DNA of 64,000 nt from Sulfuritalea sp. (GTDB lineage Bacteria > Pseudomonadota > Gammaproteobacteria > Burkholderiales > Rhodocyclaceae): assembly GCA_016708585.1 (NCBI GenBank), contig JADJFK010000023.1:1-64000 (forward strand). The letters are read 5' to 3'. The notes under the pieces were generated by a model that was not told the DNA's origin, made no database searches, and worked only from the letters and a program-made list of their open reading frames with translations. Shown here piece after piece: positions 35,145 through 44,373 of this stretch (the first letter of the stretch is position 1; each line of letters begins with the position of its first letter). A program made the position numbers and the translations under genes.

Positions 35145-36977
35145 ATGCTCATTCTCGGCATTTCCGCCTTCTATCACGACAGCGCTGCCGCCCTGCTGCG
35201 TGACGGCGAGATCGTCGCCGCCGCGCAGGAGGAACGCTTCACGCGCAAGAAGCACGATCCCGGTTTCCCCGACAATGCGCTGAAATATTGCCTGGACGAA
35301 GCCGGCATCGGCTTGCAGGATGTCGATCATGTAGCTTTCTACGACAAGCCCTTCCTCAAGTTCGAGCGCCTGCTGGAAACCTATGTAAGCTTCGCGCCGC
35401 GGGGCTTCGAGTCCTTCCGCATGGCGATTCCGGTCTGGCTGCGCGAAAAGCTCTTCCTCAAGGATCTGCTGGTCAAGGAATTGCGGCGCCATGCGCCGGA
35501 CCAGGACTGGAACAGCCGGCTGCGCTTCTCCGAGCACCACCTGAGCCATGCCGCCAGCGCCTTCTTCCCTTCGCCCTTCGAGGAGGCTGCCGTGCTGACC
35601 ATGGACGGCGTCGGCGAATGGGCCACTACCTCGCTGGCCATCGGGCGCGGCAACACGCTGGAAGTCCTCAAGGAAATCCACTTCCCGCATTCGCTCGGCC
35701 TGCTGTATTCGGCGTTTACCTATTACACCGGCTTCAAGGTCAATTCCGGCGAATACAAACTGATGGGCCTCGCGCCCTACGGCGAGCCAAGATATGTCGA
35801 GAAGATTTTCGATCACCTGGTCGACCTGAAGGCGGACGGCTCCTTCCGGCTCGATCAGTCCTACTTCAATTACTGCACGGGCCTGACCATGACCGGCCCG
35901 AAATTCCACGAACTTTTCGGCGGTCCGCCGCGGGCGGCCAACGAAGCGCTGACGCAGCACCACATGGACCTGGCCGCCTCGATCCAGGCAGCAACGGAAA
36001 AGATCGTGCTGCAACTGGCCCGTTCGATCCGCGCCGAAACCGGCATGTGCAACTTGTGCCTCGCCGGCGGCGTGGCGCTGAACTGCGTGGCCAACGGCAA
36101 GCTGCTGCGCGACGGCCAGTTCGACGCTATCTGGATCCAGCCAGCGGCCGGAGATGCCGGCGGCGCCCTGGGCGCAGCCCTGGCCGTGCATCACATCCAC
36201 CTCGGCCAATCCCGCTCCGCGGATGGCAGCGACCGGATGCGCGGCTCCTACCTCGGCCCCGAATTCGCGCAGGCGGACATCGAACGGCGCCTGACCGCGG
36301 CCGGCGCAAAATTCCAGGTTCTCGGCGACGCGGAACTCTACCAGGCCGGGGCGACCGCCTTGGCCGAGGAAAAGGCGCTGGGCTGGTTCCAGGGGCGCAT
36401 GGAATTCGGGCCGCGCGCGCTGGGCGGGCGTTCCATCCTCGGCGATGCCCGCTCGCCCGCCATGCAATCGGTACTCAACCTCAAGGTCAAGTACCGCGAG
36501 TCCTTCCGCCCCTTCGCCCCGGCCGTCCTGCGCGAAGACGTTGCCGACTGGTTCGAACTGGACGGCGACAGCCCCTACATGCTGCTGGTCGCCGACGTGG
36601 TGGAAAAGCGCCGGCGCCCGATGACCGAAGCCGAGCAAAAGCTGTTCGGTATCGAGAAGCTCAATGTGCCGCGCTCGGACATCCCCGCCGTGACCCATGT
36701 CGACTATTCGGCGCGCATCCAGACGGTACATGCGGAAACCAATCCGCGCTATCACGCCCTGATCGCCGCCTTCAAGCAGCAGACCGGTTGCCCGGTGATC
36801 GTGAACACCAGCTTCAACGTCCGCGGCGAGCCCATCGTCTGTACCCCCGAAGATGCATTCCGCTGCTTCATGGGCACCGAGATTGAAGCACTCGCCGTGG
36901 GCAATTGCTTCCTGAAAAAAGAAGACCAGAACCCGGCACTCAAACTGAATTATGAAACCGCTTTTGAACTCGACTAA
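35145..36977 (+). CDS. O-carbamoyltransferase (NodU/CmcH/TobZ family)
   Basis: A 610-residue two-domain carbamoyltransferase. The N-terminal Kae1-like domain has LGISAFYHDSAAALL, the metal-binding EHHLSHAASAF, VLTMDGVGEWATT and CLAGGVALNCVANG. The C-terminal YrdC-like-linked domain has GWFQGRMEFGPRALGGRSIL and VNTSFNVRGEPIV. It transfers a carbamoyl group from carbamoyl-phosphate via carbamoyl-AMP to a hydroxyl, here probably of a core sugar. The SxtJ and DUF5989 genes upstream and the SGNH hydrolase overlapping its end form a recurring module. Confidence 0.9.
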   Translation: MLILGISAFYHDSAAALLRDGEIVAAAQEERFTRKKHDPGFPDNALKYCLDEAGIGLQDVDHVAFYDKPFLKFERLLETYVSFAPRGFESFRMAIPVWLREKLFLKDLLVKELRRHAPDQDWNSRLRFSEHHLSHAASAFFPSPFEEAAVLTMDGVGEWATTSLAIGRGNTLEVLKEIHFPHSLGLLYSAFTYYTGFKVNSGEYKLMGLAPYGEPRYVEKIFDHLVDLKADGSFRLDQSYFNYCTGLTMTGPKFHELFGGPPRAANEALTQHHMDLAASIQAATEKIVLQLARSIRAETGMCNLCLAGGVALNCVANGKLLRDGQFDAIWIQPAAGDAGGALGAALAVHHIHLGQSRSADGSDRMRGSYLGPEFAQADIERRLTAAGAKFQVLGDAELYQAGATALAEEKALGWFQGRMEFGPRALGGRSILGDARSPAMQSVLNLKVKYRESFRPFAPAVLREDVADWFELDGDSPYMLLVADVVEKRRRPMTEAEQKLFGIEKLNVPRSDIPAVTHVDYSARIQTVHAETNPRYHALIAAFKQQTGCPVIVNTSFNVRGEPIVCTPEDAFRCFMGTEIEALAVGNCFLKKEDQNPALKLNYETAFELD

Positions 36978-37993
36978 CCGCAAGCGCCTGGTGCAGGTTC
37001 TGGGCTTGGCATTGATCGCGCTGGCCCTTTACGCAATGCTCGCGGCCATGGTGTTGGCCACCAGCCTGGTGTTGCTGCAAAAAGGGCATTACGCCCGATG
37101 TGCCGTGGATTTCCTCGATCCAGAACAACCTGTACATGCGCGCCACACGCAGCGTCTGGCAAAGCCAGGCCAGTTGCGTCGACTTCGATGACGAACTCAT
37201 TTACAAGCCGAAGATCGGCCCCTGCCAGTTCAACAACGCGGAATTCAAGACCACCTTGAACTTTTCCGCCGAGGGTCGTTTCACCGGGGAAAAACCGGCA
37301 AGTACGGGCATCGCCGTGATCGGCGACTCCCATGCCATGGGCTGGGGCGTGCAGGACGAAGAAACCTTTGCCGCATTGCTGCAAAAGATGACCCGTCGCC
37401 CCGTGTATAACCTGGCGGTATCGAGTTATGGCACCGTGCGCGAAGTCCTGCGCCTGGAAAAATCGGGACTGCTGGACAAGGTCGATACGGTGATCATCCA
37501 GTACTGTGGCAACGACCTCGACGAGAACAAGAGCGGCCAGATTTCCGGGATCGAGGAAAACCGGAAGAAATTCAAGAAAATCACCACCGGAAAGCAAAGC
37601 TTCATGGGCGTGCTGCGCATGATCCGGAAGACCTATGGCTTTGCGTTTTCCTTTCCCTTCAAACGGATCAAGGCCGCGATGGCCCAACCAGCCCGACCGA
37701 CCATGGCGGGCCAGGCAGCCGATGACTTTTCATCCCACTACCAGGCCCTCATGGCTGTTCTTGAAAAACATCCCGGCCTCAGGGACAAGCGGATCCTGAT
37801 TTTCTACAACAATGGTCCTGGACAACGGTTTCAGTCCTTTCCCGTCGGCAAGGACAAACGGCTGCCGAATGTCGAGTTCATCAATGTCATTGTCGACGCC
37901 GGAGAATACTATCGGCTCGACGATCACATGACACCCGCCGGCCACAAGACCACAGCGCAGCAGCTATTCCAGTCGCTCGGCAAGCACAAGTAG
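36952..37993 (+). pseudogene. Membrane-anchored SGNH/GDSL hydrolase, one frameshift
   Basis: The N-terminal transmembrane helix (LGLALIALALYAMLAAMVLA) is in one frame. After an extra base near 37117 the protein continues as QNNLYMRATRSVWQSQASC and carries the SGNH blocks: VIGDSHAMGWG (block I Ser), a Gly turn in NLAVSSYGTVREV, IIQYCGNDLDEN (block III Asn) and LDDHMTPAGH (block V Asp/His). These enzymes add or remove acyl groups on glycans. It overlaps the carbamoyltransferase by 26 bases. The conserved sequence on both sides suggests a sequencing indel. Confidence 0.82.
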
Positions 37994-37995
37994 CC

Positions 37996-38805
37996 ATGAT
38001 CACCTGCCTTGAGGAGCCATTCCGTACGCTCTGGGCCGGGCAGGATCCATTCGCCGCCGCCGATGCCCTGCAAGGCGAGGTGCTGCGCGCGCTCGAGGGC
38101 CGCCGCACCTTGCGCACCGAGATCACCGGTCGCGGCTATTACGCAAAAATCCATCACGGCATAGGCTGGCGCGAAATATTCAAGAACCTGCTGTCCGGCC
38201 GCCTGCCGGTGCTGGGCGCCGGCAACGAGTGGCGCGCGCTGCAGCGGCTCGCGGCCCTCGGCGTCGATACCATGCGCGCCGTGGCCTTCGGCGAGCGCGG
38301 CGGCAACCCGGCACGGCGGCATTCCTTCATCATTACCGAGGAACTCGCGCCCACCGTCAGCCTCGAGGATTTCTGCCGCGACTGGCGCGCCGTACCGCCG
38401 GCGCCGACTTTCAAGCGCGCGCTGATCCGGCGCGTGGCCGAGATGGCGCGGCGCATGCACGGCGGCGGCGTCAATCATCGCGATTTCTACATCTGCCACT
38501 TTCTGCTGCATCTGCCGGTCGATAAGAGCGCGCCCCGTCTGTCGCTGATCGACCTGCATCGCGCCCAGGTACGTGATGCGACGCCGCGCCGCTGGCGCGA
38601 CAAGGACCTGGCGGCGCTGTACTTTTCCGCCCTCGATATCGGCCTGACGAAACGCGACGGCCTGCGCTTCCTGAAAACCTATTTCGCCCGCCCGCTGCGC
38701 GATATCCTGCGCGACGAAAGCGCGCTGCTCGGGCATCTGCAAAGCGAATCGGTCCGCCTCATGGCACGCTACCAGCGCAAATATGCGCCGGGAGCCGGCG
38801 CATGA
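37996..38805 (+). CDS. waaP: LPS core heptose(I) kinase WaaP (RfaP)
   Basis: A 269-residue kinase. RGYYAKIHHGIGWREIFKNLLSG at the N-lobe, IITEELAPTVSLEDFC, and the catalytic loop GVNHRDFYICHFLL with the metal site LSLIDLHRAQ are diagnostic of WaaP. It phosphorylates O-4 of heptose I on the cytosolic side and is important for outer-membrane stability. It starts 2 bases after the SGNH gene and overlaps the next kinase gene by 4. A dispersed repeat is read in frame as AVPPAPTF in the middle. Confidence 0.93.
   Translation: MITCLEEPFRTLWAGQDPFAAADALQGEVLRALEGRRTLRTEITGRGYYAKIHHGIGWREIFKNLLSGRLPVLGAGNEWRALQRLAALGVDTMRAVAFGERGGNPARRHSFIITEELAPTVSLEDFCRDWRAVPPAPTFKRALIRRVAEMARRMHGGGVNHRDFYICHFLLHLPVDKSAPRLSLIDLHRAQVRDATPRRWRDKDLAALYFSALDIGLTKRDGLRFLKTYFARPLRDILRDESALLGHLQSESVRLMARYQRKYAPGAGA
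38389..38411 (-). repeat. Dispersed repeat (in waaP)
   Basis: Minus strand: AAAGTCGGCGC, CGGCGGT, ACGGC. The protein length around it looks normal, so it may have replaced sequence and not been added, or be a chance match. Confidence 0.45.
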
Positions 38806-40931
38806 GCCAGGCCACCGACTGGCGGCTGATGCCCGATGTCGACCCGGTCGCGGCGGCGCGCTTCGCCGACCTCGACAGCGTCTTCGCCCTCGACGGCGAG
38901 ATCGTCGCGGCGGACTCGATGACGCGCACGCTGCGCGTCGAGATCAACGGTCGCCGCTACTACGTCAAGCGCTATGCCGGCCTCGGCAAGAAGCCCCTGC
39001 GCCGCTGGTTCGCCACGCCGCGCGTGCAACTGGAGTGGGAAAACCTCGGGCATTTTGCCGACTGGGGCATCCCCACCGCGCGCCTGGTCGGCTACGGCCT
39101 GCAAAGCCGGGGCGGCCGCTTCCAGCGCGGCGCGCTGATCACCGCCGAGATACCCGACACCACCGACCTGGGCTGGCTTGCCCGCCACGGCGACCCGCGC
39201 CTGAAAAGTCGGCGCTGGCTGGACGGCGTTTCACGCCAGTTGGCCGACATTGCGCGCCGCATGCACGAGCGCCGCTTCGTGCATGGCGACTTCAAGTGGC
39301 GCAACCTGCTGGTGGACAAGGCCGACACCCTGCATCTGATCGACTGCCCGAGCGGCGGCTTCTGGTGGCCGCCCTTCCTCGAATACCGCATCGTCAAGGA
39401 CCTCGCCTGCCTCGACAAGCTCGCCCGGCGCCATCTTTCACGCAGCCGGCGCCTGCGCTTCTACCTCGACTACGCGCGGAAGAAGGCGCTCGATGCCGAT
39501 GACAAGCGCCGCATCCGCGGCATCGTCGGCTTTTTCTCCGGGCGCGACGAAGCCCTCGCCAGCGCCGCCAGCTTGCGCGCCGCCGGCCGCAACCCGCTGC
39601 CCGGAACCCGCATCGCACTGGAAGACGGCAGCCTGGCAACCATCGCCACCTGGCAGCGCATCCTGCCCGGCAAGCGCCTGACCGGCAGCGGCGAATGGCG
39701 GGGCCGCAAGGTGCTCGCCAAGTTGTTCATCGCCGCGCGCGGCAGCGAACGCCACTGGCAGCGGGAAGGCCGCGGCGCCGAAAACCTCAAGCGGCACGGA
39801 CTGCCGACCCCGGCGCTGCTGGCCTCCGGGCCGCTCTGCGACGGCGGCCACTACGTCCTCTACGATTACCTCGCTGCCGCCCGCAATCCACATGGCGCAG
39901 CGCTAGCCGAATTGTTGCCGGTATTCGCACAAGTCGGCCGCATGCACGCCAAGGGCCTGGTGCAGGAGGATGCCCACCTCGGCAATTTCCTGCTCGAAGA
40001 TGGCCGGCTATACGTCATCGACGGCGACGCCATCCGCGGATCGGCCTCGCCGGCCGACTGCACGGCCAACCTCGCCCTGCTGCTCGCCCAGTTGCAGCCG
40101 CGGGCCGAAGCCGAGATGCGGGCCGCCCTGTTGCGGGCCTACAGCGATGGCAACCCCAACGCAGTCATCGATGCGGCGCAACTCGCTGCAGCCACTGCCC
40201 GCGCCCACAAAGCCCGCCTGGTCGACTACCTGGACAAATCCCTGCGCGATTGCAGCCTGTTCAAGTCCGCGCGTCGTGTCGATCGTTTCTTCTCCATCGT
40301 GCGCACGGAAACCGGCCTGCTCGCCCCGCTGATCCACGACCCGGATGCCTGGCTGGAAAAGGGCGTGCCCCTCAAGCGCGGCAGGACCGCCACGCTGGCG
40401 CGGGTGGAAGTGAATGGGCGGCAACTGGTCATCAAGCGCTACAACATCAAGGGCCCCGTCCATGCGCTGTCGCGCAGCTGGCGGCCGAGCCGGGCCTGGC
40501 ATTCCTGGCTGGAAGGACATCGCCTGAATTTTCTCGGTATCGCCACGCCGCGCCCCCTCGCGTTGGTCGAACAACGTGCCGGCCCGCTGCGCGGCAAGGC
40601 GTGGCTGATCACCGAATACTGCGACGGCGAAAACCTCGCCAACCGCTGGTGCGACCCGGACACGGCGCCTCCCGCCGCCGAGCTCGACGCGCTCGGCGCC
40701 CTGCTGCGCCAGCTCGTCGCCGCGCGCATCAGCCACGGCGACCTGAAGGCCACCAACCTGCTCTGGTGCGACGGCACGCCGCACTTGATCGACCTCGACG
40801 CCATGCGCCAGCATGCGGGTGAAGCGGCTTTCAGGCGGGCATGGGAAAAAGACTGCGCCCGCTTTCTGCGCAACTGGCCGCAGGGCAGCGCGCTAAGGCG
40901 AGCTCTCGAATTGGTGATGCCGCGGGTTTGA
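38802..40931 (+). CDS. Triple-domain LPS kinase fusion
   Basis: A 709-residue protein made of three consecutive InaA/WaaP-type kinase domains. Domain 1 (about 1-245) has YYVKRYAGLGKK and the catalytic RFVHGDFKWRNLL with LHLIDCPSG. Domain 2 (about 250-470) has VLAKLFIAARGSERHW and GLVQEDAHLGNFL with YVIDGDAI, where the catalytic-loop His is Gln. Domain 3 (about 485-709) has LVIKRYNIKGP and ISHGDLKATNLL with HLIDLDAM. All three keep the Asp and Asn needed for catalysis. Several core sugars could be phosphorylated by one chain. It overlaps waaP by 4 bases. Confidence 0.85.
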   Translation: MSQATDWRLMPDVDPVAAARFADLDSVFALDGEIVAADSMTRTLRVEINGRRYYVKRYAGLGKKPLRRWFATPRVQLEWENLGHFADWGIPTARLVGYGLQSRGGRFQRGALITAEIPDTTDLGWLARHGDPRLKSRRWLDGVSRQLADIARRMHERRFVHGDFKWRNLLVDKADTLHLIDCPSGGFWWPPFLEYRIVKDLACLDKLARRHLSRSRRLRFYLDYARKKALDADDKRRIRGIVGFFSGRDEALASAASLRAAGRNPLPGTRIALEDGSLATIATWQRILPGKRLTGSGEWRGRKVLAKLFIAARGSERHWQREGRGAENLKRHGLPTPALLASGPLCDGGHYVLYDYLAAARNPHGAALAELLPVFAQVGRMHAKGLVQEDAHLGNFLLEDGRLYVIDGDAIRGSASPADCTANLALLLAQLQPRAEAEMRAALLRAYSDGNPNAVIDAAQLAAATARAHKARLVDYLDKSLRDCSLFKSARRVDRFFSIVRTETGLLAPLIHDPDAWLEKGVPLKRGRTATLARVEVNGRQLVIKRYNIKGPVHALSRSWRPSRAWHSWLEGHRLNFLGIATPRPLALVEQRAGPLRGKAWLITEYCDGENLANRWCDPDTAPPAAELDALGALLRQLVAARISHGDLKATNLLWCDGTPHLIDLDAMRQHAGEAAFRRAWEKDCARFLRNWPQGSALRRALELVMPRV
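39204..39227 (+). repeat. Dispersed repeat (in triple kinase, domain 1)
   Basis: AAAAGTCGGCGC, TGGCTGG, ACGGC, read in frame as part of KSRRWLDG. It lies just before the helix leading to the catalytic loop. Confidence 0.45.
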
Positions 40932-40996
40932 TCCCGGAGTTTGTAAGCAGAACCGCTTCTACTCAAGAACTTGAGCCCGGCACGTCCGCTACCGGC

Positions 40997-41521
40997 TTAT
41001 CGGCTTCGAGTTCCAATCAAGCTTATGCGTCCGATCGAATCAGCAACAGCACGGGTAGCGATGACCGGGTTGCCAACAGGCTGAACTCGCGGGTAGTAGC
41101 CCACCACGGCATTGCCGGTAAGTACGATTGTCCCCTGGTTGATGGCCACCGCGCCAGAGCCGACATTGCCAACCGAGTTGGCAGTTACTGGCGTGAGCAG
41201 TTTGCCGTCGACCAAAGCGCCCGTTTGGTTTGAAATATTGTTTATCGCAACCACGTTATCGGTGAGAAAGCTTGTCGTCGTCATCTGGCTTGTGCGAATC
41301 GAACCGCCGGCGCTCGAACCAATGTTTCCAGGGGTTATCGAACCGCCACCGCTCAAGCTGATGTTGCCGGAAACCGTAGTTCCGCCATTCATCACGGGCA
41401 CGTTCGACGTATTCAATGCGCCAGGTTGTACCTGTGTCACTTGCTGGGAATAGGCCAGCGACGCCTGCAGGAACGCAAGGCTGGATATCAGCAAAAGACT
41501 GTCAGCCATTTTGAATTCCAC
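40997..41521 (-). CDS. Unknown exported Gly/Ser/Asn-rich protein
   Basis: About 170-174 residues. A signal peptide (MADSLLLISSLAFLQASLAYS) is followed by a low-complexity chain rich in Gly, Ser, Asn, Thr and Val: NGGTTVSGNISLSGGGSITP, GNIGSSAGGSIR, VAINNISNQTG, ANSVGNVGSGAVAINQGTIV. The look is of a surface or beta-rich adhesin-like protein, but I do not recognise a family. GTG 41521 (with GAGGAAGGAAG upstream) or ATG 41509 may start it. It lies alone and antisense between the triple kinase and a remnant of a related kinase end, so it may be an insertion. Confidence 0.55.
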   Translation of the reverse strand: MEFKMADSLLLISSLAFLQASLAYSQQVTQVQPGALNTSNVPVMNGGTTVSGNISLSGGGSITPGNIGSSAGGSIRTSQMTTTSFLTDNVVAINNISNQTGALVDGKLLTPVTANSVGNVGSGAVAINQGTIVLTGNAVVGYYPRVQPVGNPVIATRAVADSIGRISLIGTRSR

Positions 41522-41756
41522 TTTGACGCTTCCTTCCTCTGCACGCCAAGATGCGCTTGCCAATGAACACGCTGACCTGTCACCAGGCAACACCTCCGTG
41601 ATTGAACGAAGGCATGAACAATCCAGGGAAACTTGGCGGCTCATAAACTCATCAATTTGGCTTCCCGCCAACGCCGACCGCGGAAAAGCATAGCAAAAGC
41701 TACGTCCTGCGCATATGACGAAGATCAAAGAGGCGCCGATCGGCAGGGCATGCGAT

Positions 41757-41831
41757 GGCTTCCTGCGCAATCGGCTGCCAGGCAGCCTACTGCGGCAGGC
41801 GCTGGAAGTGGTGATGCTGCAGCAGGCTTGA
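41757..41831 (+). pseudogene. Remnant of a second triple-kinase-like 3' end
   Basis: Reads GFLRNRLPGSLLRQALEVVM ending LQQA and a stop, matching the end of the intact triple kinase, RFLRNWPQGSALRRALELVM ending PRV. No kinase domain is left upstream. The rest of the 41522-41833 stretch holds no recognisable gene. Confidence 0.65.
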
Positions 41832-41833
41832 TC

Positions 41834-43642
41834 TCAGGCGGAATGTGAGTCGGCCTCGGTCGGCTCCTCGAACTGCATGGCATGCAGGCGCGTGTAGTGG
41901 CCGCCCAGGGCGATCAGCTCGGCATGGCTGCCGCGCTCGACGATTTTTCCGGCGTCCATCACCATGATCACGTCGGCCTTTTCGATGGTCGATAGCCGGT
42001 GCGCGATCACCAGCGTCGTGCGCCCCTTCATGACGCGATCCAGCGCCGCCTGGATATGGCGTTCCGACTCCGTATCCAGCGCCGATGTCGCCTCGTCGAG
42101 GATCAGGATCGGCGCGTTCTTCAGCAACGCGCGGGCGATCGCCAGGCGCTGGCGCTGGCCGCCGGAGAGCAGCACGCCGTTTTCGCCGACCAGGGTGTCG
42201 AAACCCTGCGGCAGTTGATTGATGAACTCGCGGGCGAAGGCGGCCTCGGCCGCGCTTTCGACCGCGGTGCGCGGCGCGCCGGCGAGGTCGCCGTAGGCGA
42301 TGTTGCTGGCCACCGTGTCGTTGAACAGGGTCACTTGCTGGGTCACCACGGCAACATGGCGACGCAGGTTGCGCAGCGTGTACTGTTCGACATCGATGCC
42401 GTCGATCAGGATCTGCCCTTCGGCGTGATGGTAGAAGCGCGGAATCAGGTTGGCCAGCGTGGTCTTGCCGCTGCCGGAGCGGCCAACCAGTGCCACCATC
42501 TGGCCGGGCTCGATGGCGAAACTGACGTCGTCCAGTACCTTTCGTTCGCTGCCGGGATAACGGAAGGACAGCATGCGCACTTCGATCCTGCCCTCGACCC
42601 GTTCCCGCGTCACCGTGCCGGTATCGGTTTCGGGCAGCTCGTCGAGTTGCTGGAAGATGCTGTCCGCCGCGGCGACACCCTTCTGTATGGTCGAACTGAC
42701 TTCCGACAGCTGGCGTATCGGCTTGGGCAGCAGCCCGGCGGCGGTGATGTAGGCCACCAGGTCGCCGGGCGAGGCGTCGCCGCGCAGCCACAACACCAGG
42801 AAAAACAGTACGCCCATGGCACTGAAGATCAGCAATTGCAGCAGGGGCGTGTAGATCGCCCCGGTGCGCGTCATGCGCAGCTGGCGGTCCATGTTGTTCT
42901 GGCTGGAGGCCAGAAAGCGCTGCTGCTCGTAGGACTCGCCGCCGAAACTGCGCACCACGCGATGGCCGTGTATGGTTTCCGACGCGACATGCGTCACGTC
43001 GCCCATCGCCACCTGGATCTTTTTCGCCTGCTTGCGGAATTTGCGGCTGGCGGTCACCACCATCAGGCCGATGACCGGCAGGATGGCCACCATCACCAGC
43101 GTCAGCTTCCAGTTCGCCCAAAGCAGGTAGGCGAACAGGAATATGACCGTCAGCCCTTCGCGGATGACGACCTTGATGGCATCGGTGGCGGCGCCGGTCA
43201 CCATCGTGACATTGAAGGTGATGCGCGAAATCAGGTGGCCGGAATTGTTCTGGTCGAAATAGCGGTCGGGCAGGGTCAGCAGGCTGTTGAACAGGGCCAC
43301 GCGCAGGTCATGCACGACTCCCATCGACACGCGCGCCAGGAAGAAATTGCCGAGGTAGGAACCGATGCCCTGCCACAGGGCGATCAGCACCACCAGCAGC
43401 GGCACGGCATGCATCATCTGCAGTCCGCGCAGCGGGGGGATGTTGCCCAGCGTGGCGGCTTGCGGGTCGACCAGGCCATCGACGAAATACTTGAGCACCG
43501 CCGCCAGCATCGGCTGCGACGAGGCGAAGATCACGTAACCGAGAATGCTGGTGGCAAACAGCCCCGCATAAGGCTTGACGTAGCCCAGCAGGCGGAAATA
43601 GATGGTCAGGCTGGAAGTGGCGTGCGTATCGGGAGAGGACAT
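41834..43642 (-). CDS. msbA: Lipid A export ABC transporter MsbA
   Basis: A 602-residue ABC half-transporter. Six membrane helices (to about 320) include the lipid-pocket region around LPDRYFDQNNSGHLISRITF. The ATPase domain has VALVGRSGSGKTTLANLIPR, the signature LLSGGQRQRLAIARALL and Walker B ILILDEATSALD, then VIAHRLST. The homodimer flips lipid A-core from the inner to the outer leaflet of the inner membrane. It is antisense to the flanking core genes. Length and motifs are all normal. Confidence 0.95.
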   Translation of the reverse strand: MSSPDTHATSSLTIYFRLLGYVKPYAGLFATSILGYVIFASSQPMLAAVLKYFVDGLVDPQAATLGNIPPLRGLQMMHAVPLLVVLIALWQGIGSYLGNFFLARVSMGVVHDLRVALFNSLLTLPDRYFDQNNSGHLISRITFNVTMVTGAATDAIKVVIREGLTVIFLFAYLLWANWKLTLVMVAILPVIGLMVVTASRKFRKQAKKIQVAMGDVTHVASETIHGHRVVRSFGGESYEQQRFLASSQNNMDRQLRMTRTGAIYTPLLQLLIFSAMGVLFFLVLWLRGDASPGDLVAYITAAGLLPKPIRQLSEVSSTIQKGVAAADSIFQQLDELPETDTGTVTRERVEGRIEVRMLSFRYPGSERKVLDDVSFAIEPGQMVALVGRSGSGKTTLANLIPRFYHHAEGQILIDGIDVEQYTLRNLRRHVAVVTQQVTLFNDTVASNIAYGDLAGAPRTAVESAAEAAFAREFINQLPQGFDTLVGENGVLLSGGQRQRLAIARALLKNAPILILDEATSALDTESERHIQAALDRVMKGRTTLVIAHRLSTIEKADVIMVMDAGKIVERGSHAELIALGGHYTRLHAMQFEEPTEADSHSA

Positions 43643-43737
43643 GTGCAGGCCGCACGGCGTGAACGGTCCTGAATACTAGCATGGGCATGGTTTTTCCAGC
43701 GCGCTAGAATGCGCCGTTCGGACACGGAAGCCACCCA

Positions 43738-44373
43738 TTGCAGACCCTTTCCCACGACGCCTACCTTGCCTTGCGCGCCAATGCCACGGTGCTTGAGCTC
43801 GATCTGCATGGCGAAAAGGTACTGCAACTGGAGGATGGCAGCTATCTGAAGCTGTTTCGCCGCAAGCGGCTGATATCTTCGGCGGCCTGGTATCCCTATG
43901 CGCAGCGTTTTGCCGACAACGCACTGGAACTCAAGCGGCGGGGTATTCCTTGTCCGGAGGTTTCCGGCGTATTCCGCATCTCGGGTTTTTCCCGCGACGC
44001 GGTGCGCTACCTTCCCCTGGCAGGAAAGACCCTCCGCCAAGTTATCCAGACCGATGCAGCACTGCAGGACTTGGCGGAGAAGCTGGGGCGTTTCGTTGCC
44101 GGGCTCCATGAATCCGGCGTTTACTTCCGGTCGCTTCATCTTGGCAATATCGTCTTGACTCCCGATGGCGCCTTGGGACTTATCGATATCGCCGACTTAC
44201 GCACACAAAGCGGTGCTCTGGATAGCAACAAGAGGAAGCGCAATCTCCAGCGCTTGAGCCGTGATCCGCCTGACTGCTTCTGGCTTTGCGGCGAGAACAA
44301 AAGTATTTTTGACAATGCCTACGCAATCCGGCAGAGAGAGAAAATTGATATGGACCGAAGTCATGGAATGTAA
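43738..44373 (+). CDS. InaA-like LPS kinase with altered catalytic loop
   Basis: About 211 residues, kinase-like, of the family often named toluene tolerance protein. The N-lobe is KVLQLEDGSYLKLFRRKRLI. The catalytic loop is VYFRSLHLGNIVLTPDG and the metal loop is LGLIDIADLR. The expected HRD is FRS, so the catalytic Asp is replaced by Ser while the Asn and the metal Asp remain. It may be a pseudokinase or use another base. The TTG at 43738 is the likely start. It is divergent from msbA and overlaps the FkbM gene by 11 bases. Confidence 0.75.
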   Translation: MQTLSHDAYLALRANATVLELDLHGEKVLQLEDGSYLKLFRRKRLISSAAWYPYAQRFADNALELKRRGIPCPEVSGVFRISGFSRDAVRYLPLAGKTLRQVIQTDAALQDLAEKLGRFVAGLHESGVYFRSLHLGNIVLTPDGALGLIDIADLRTQSGALDSNKRKRNLQRLSRDPPDCFWLCGENKSIFDNAYAIRQREKIDMDRSHGM

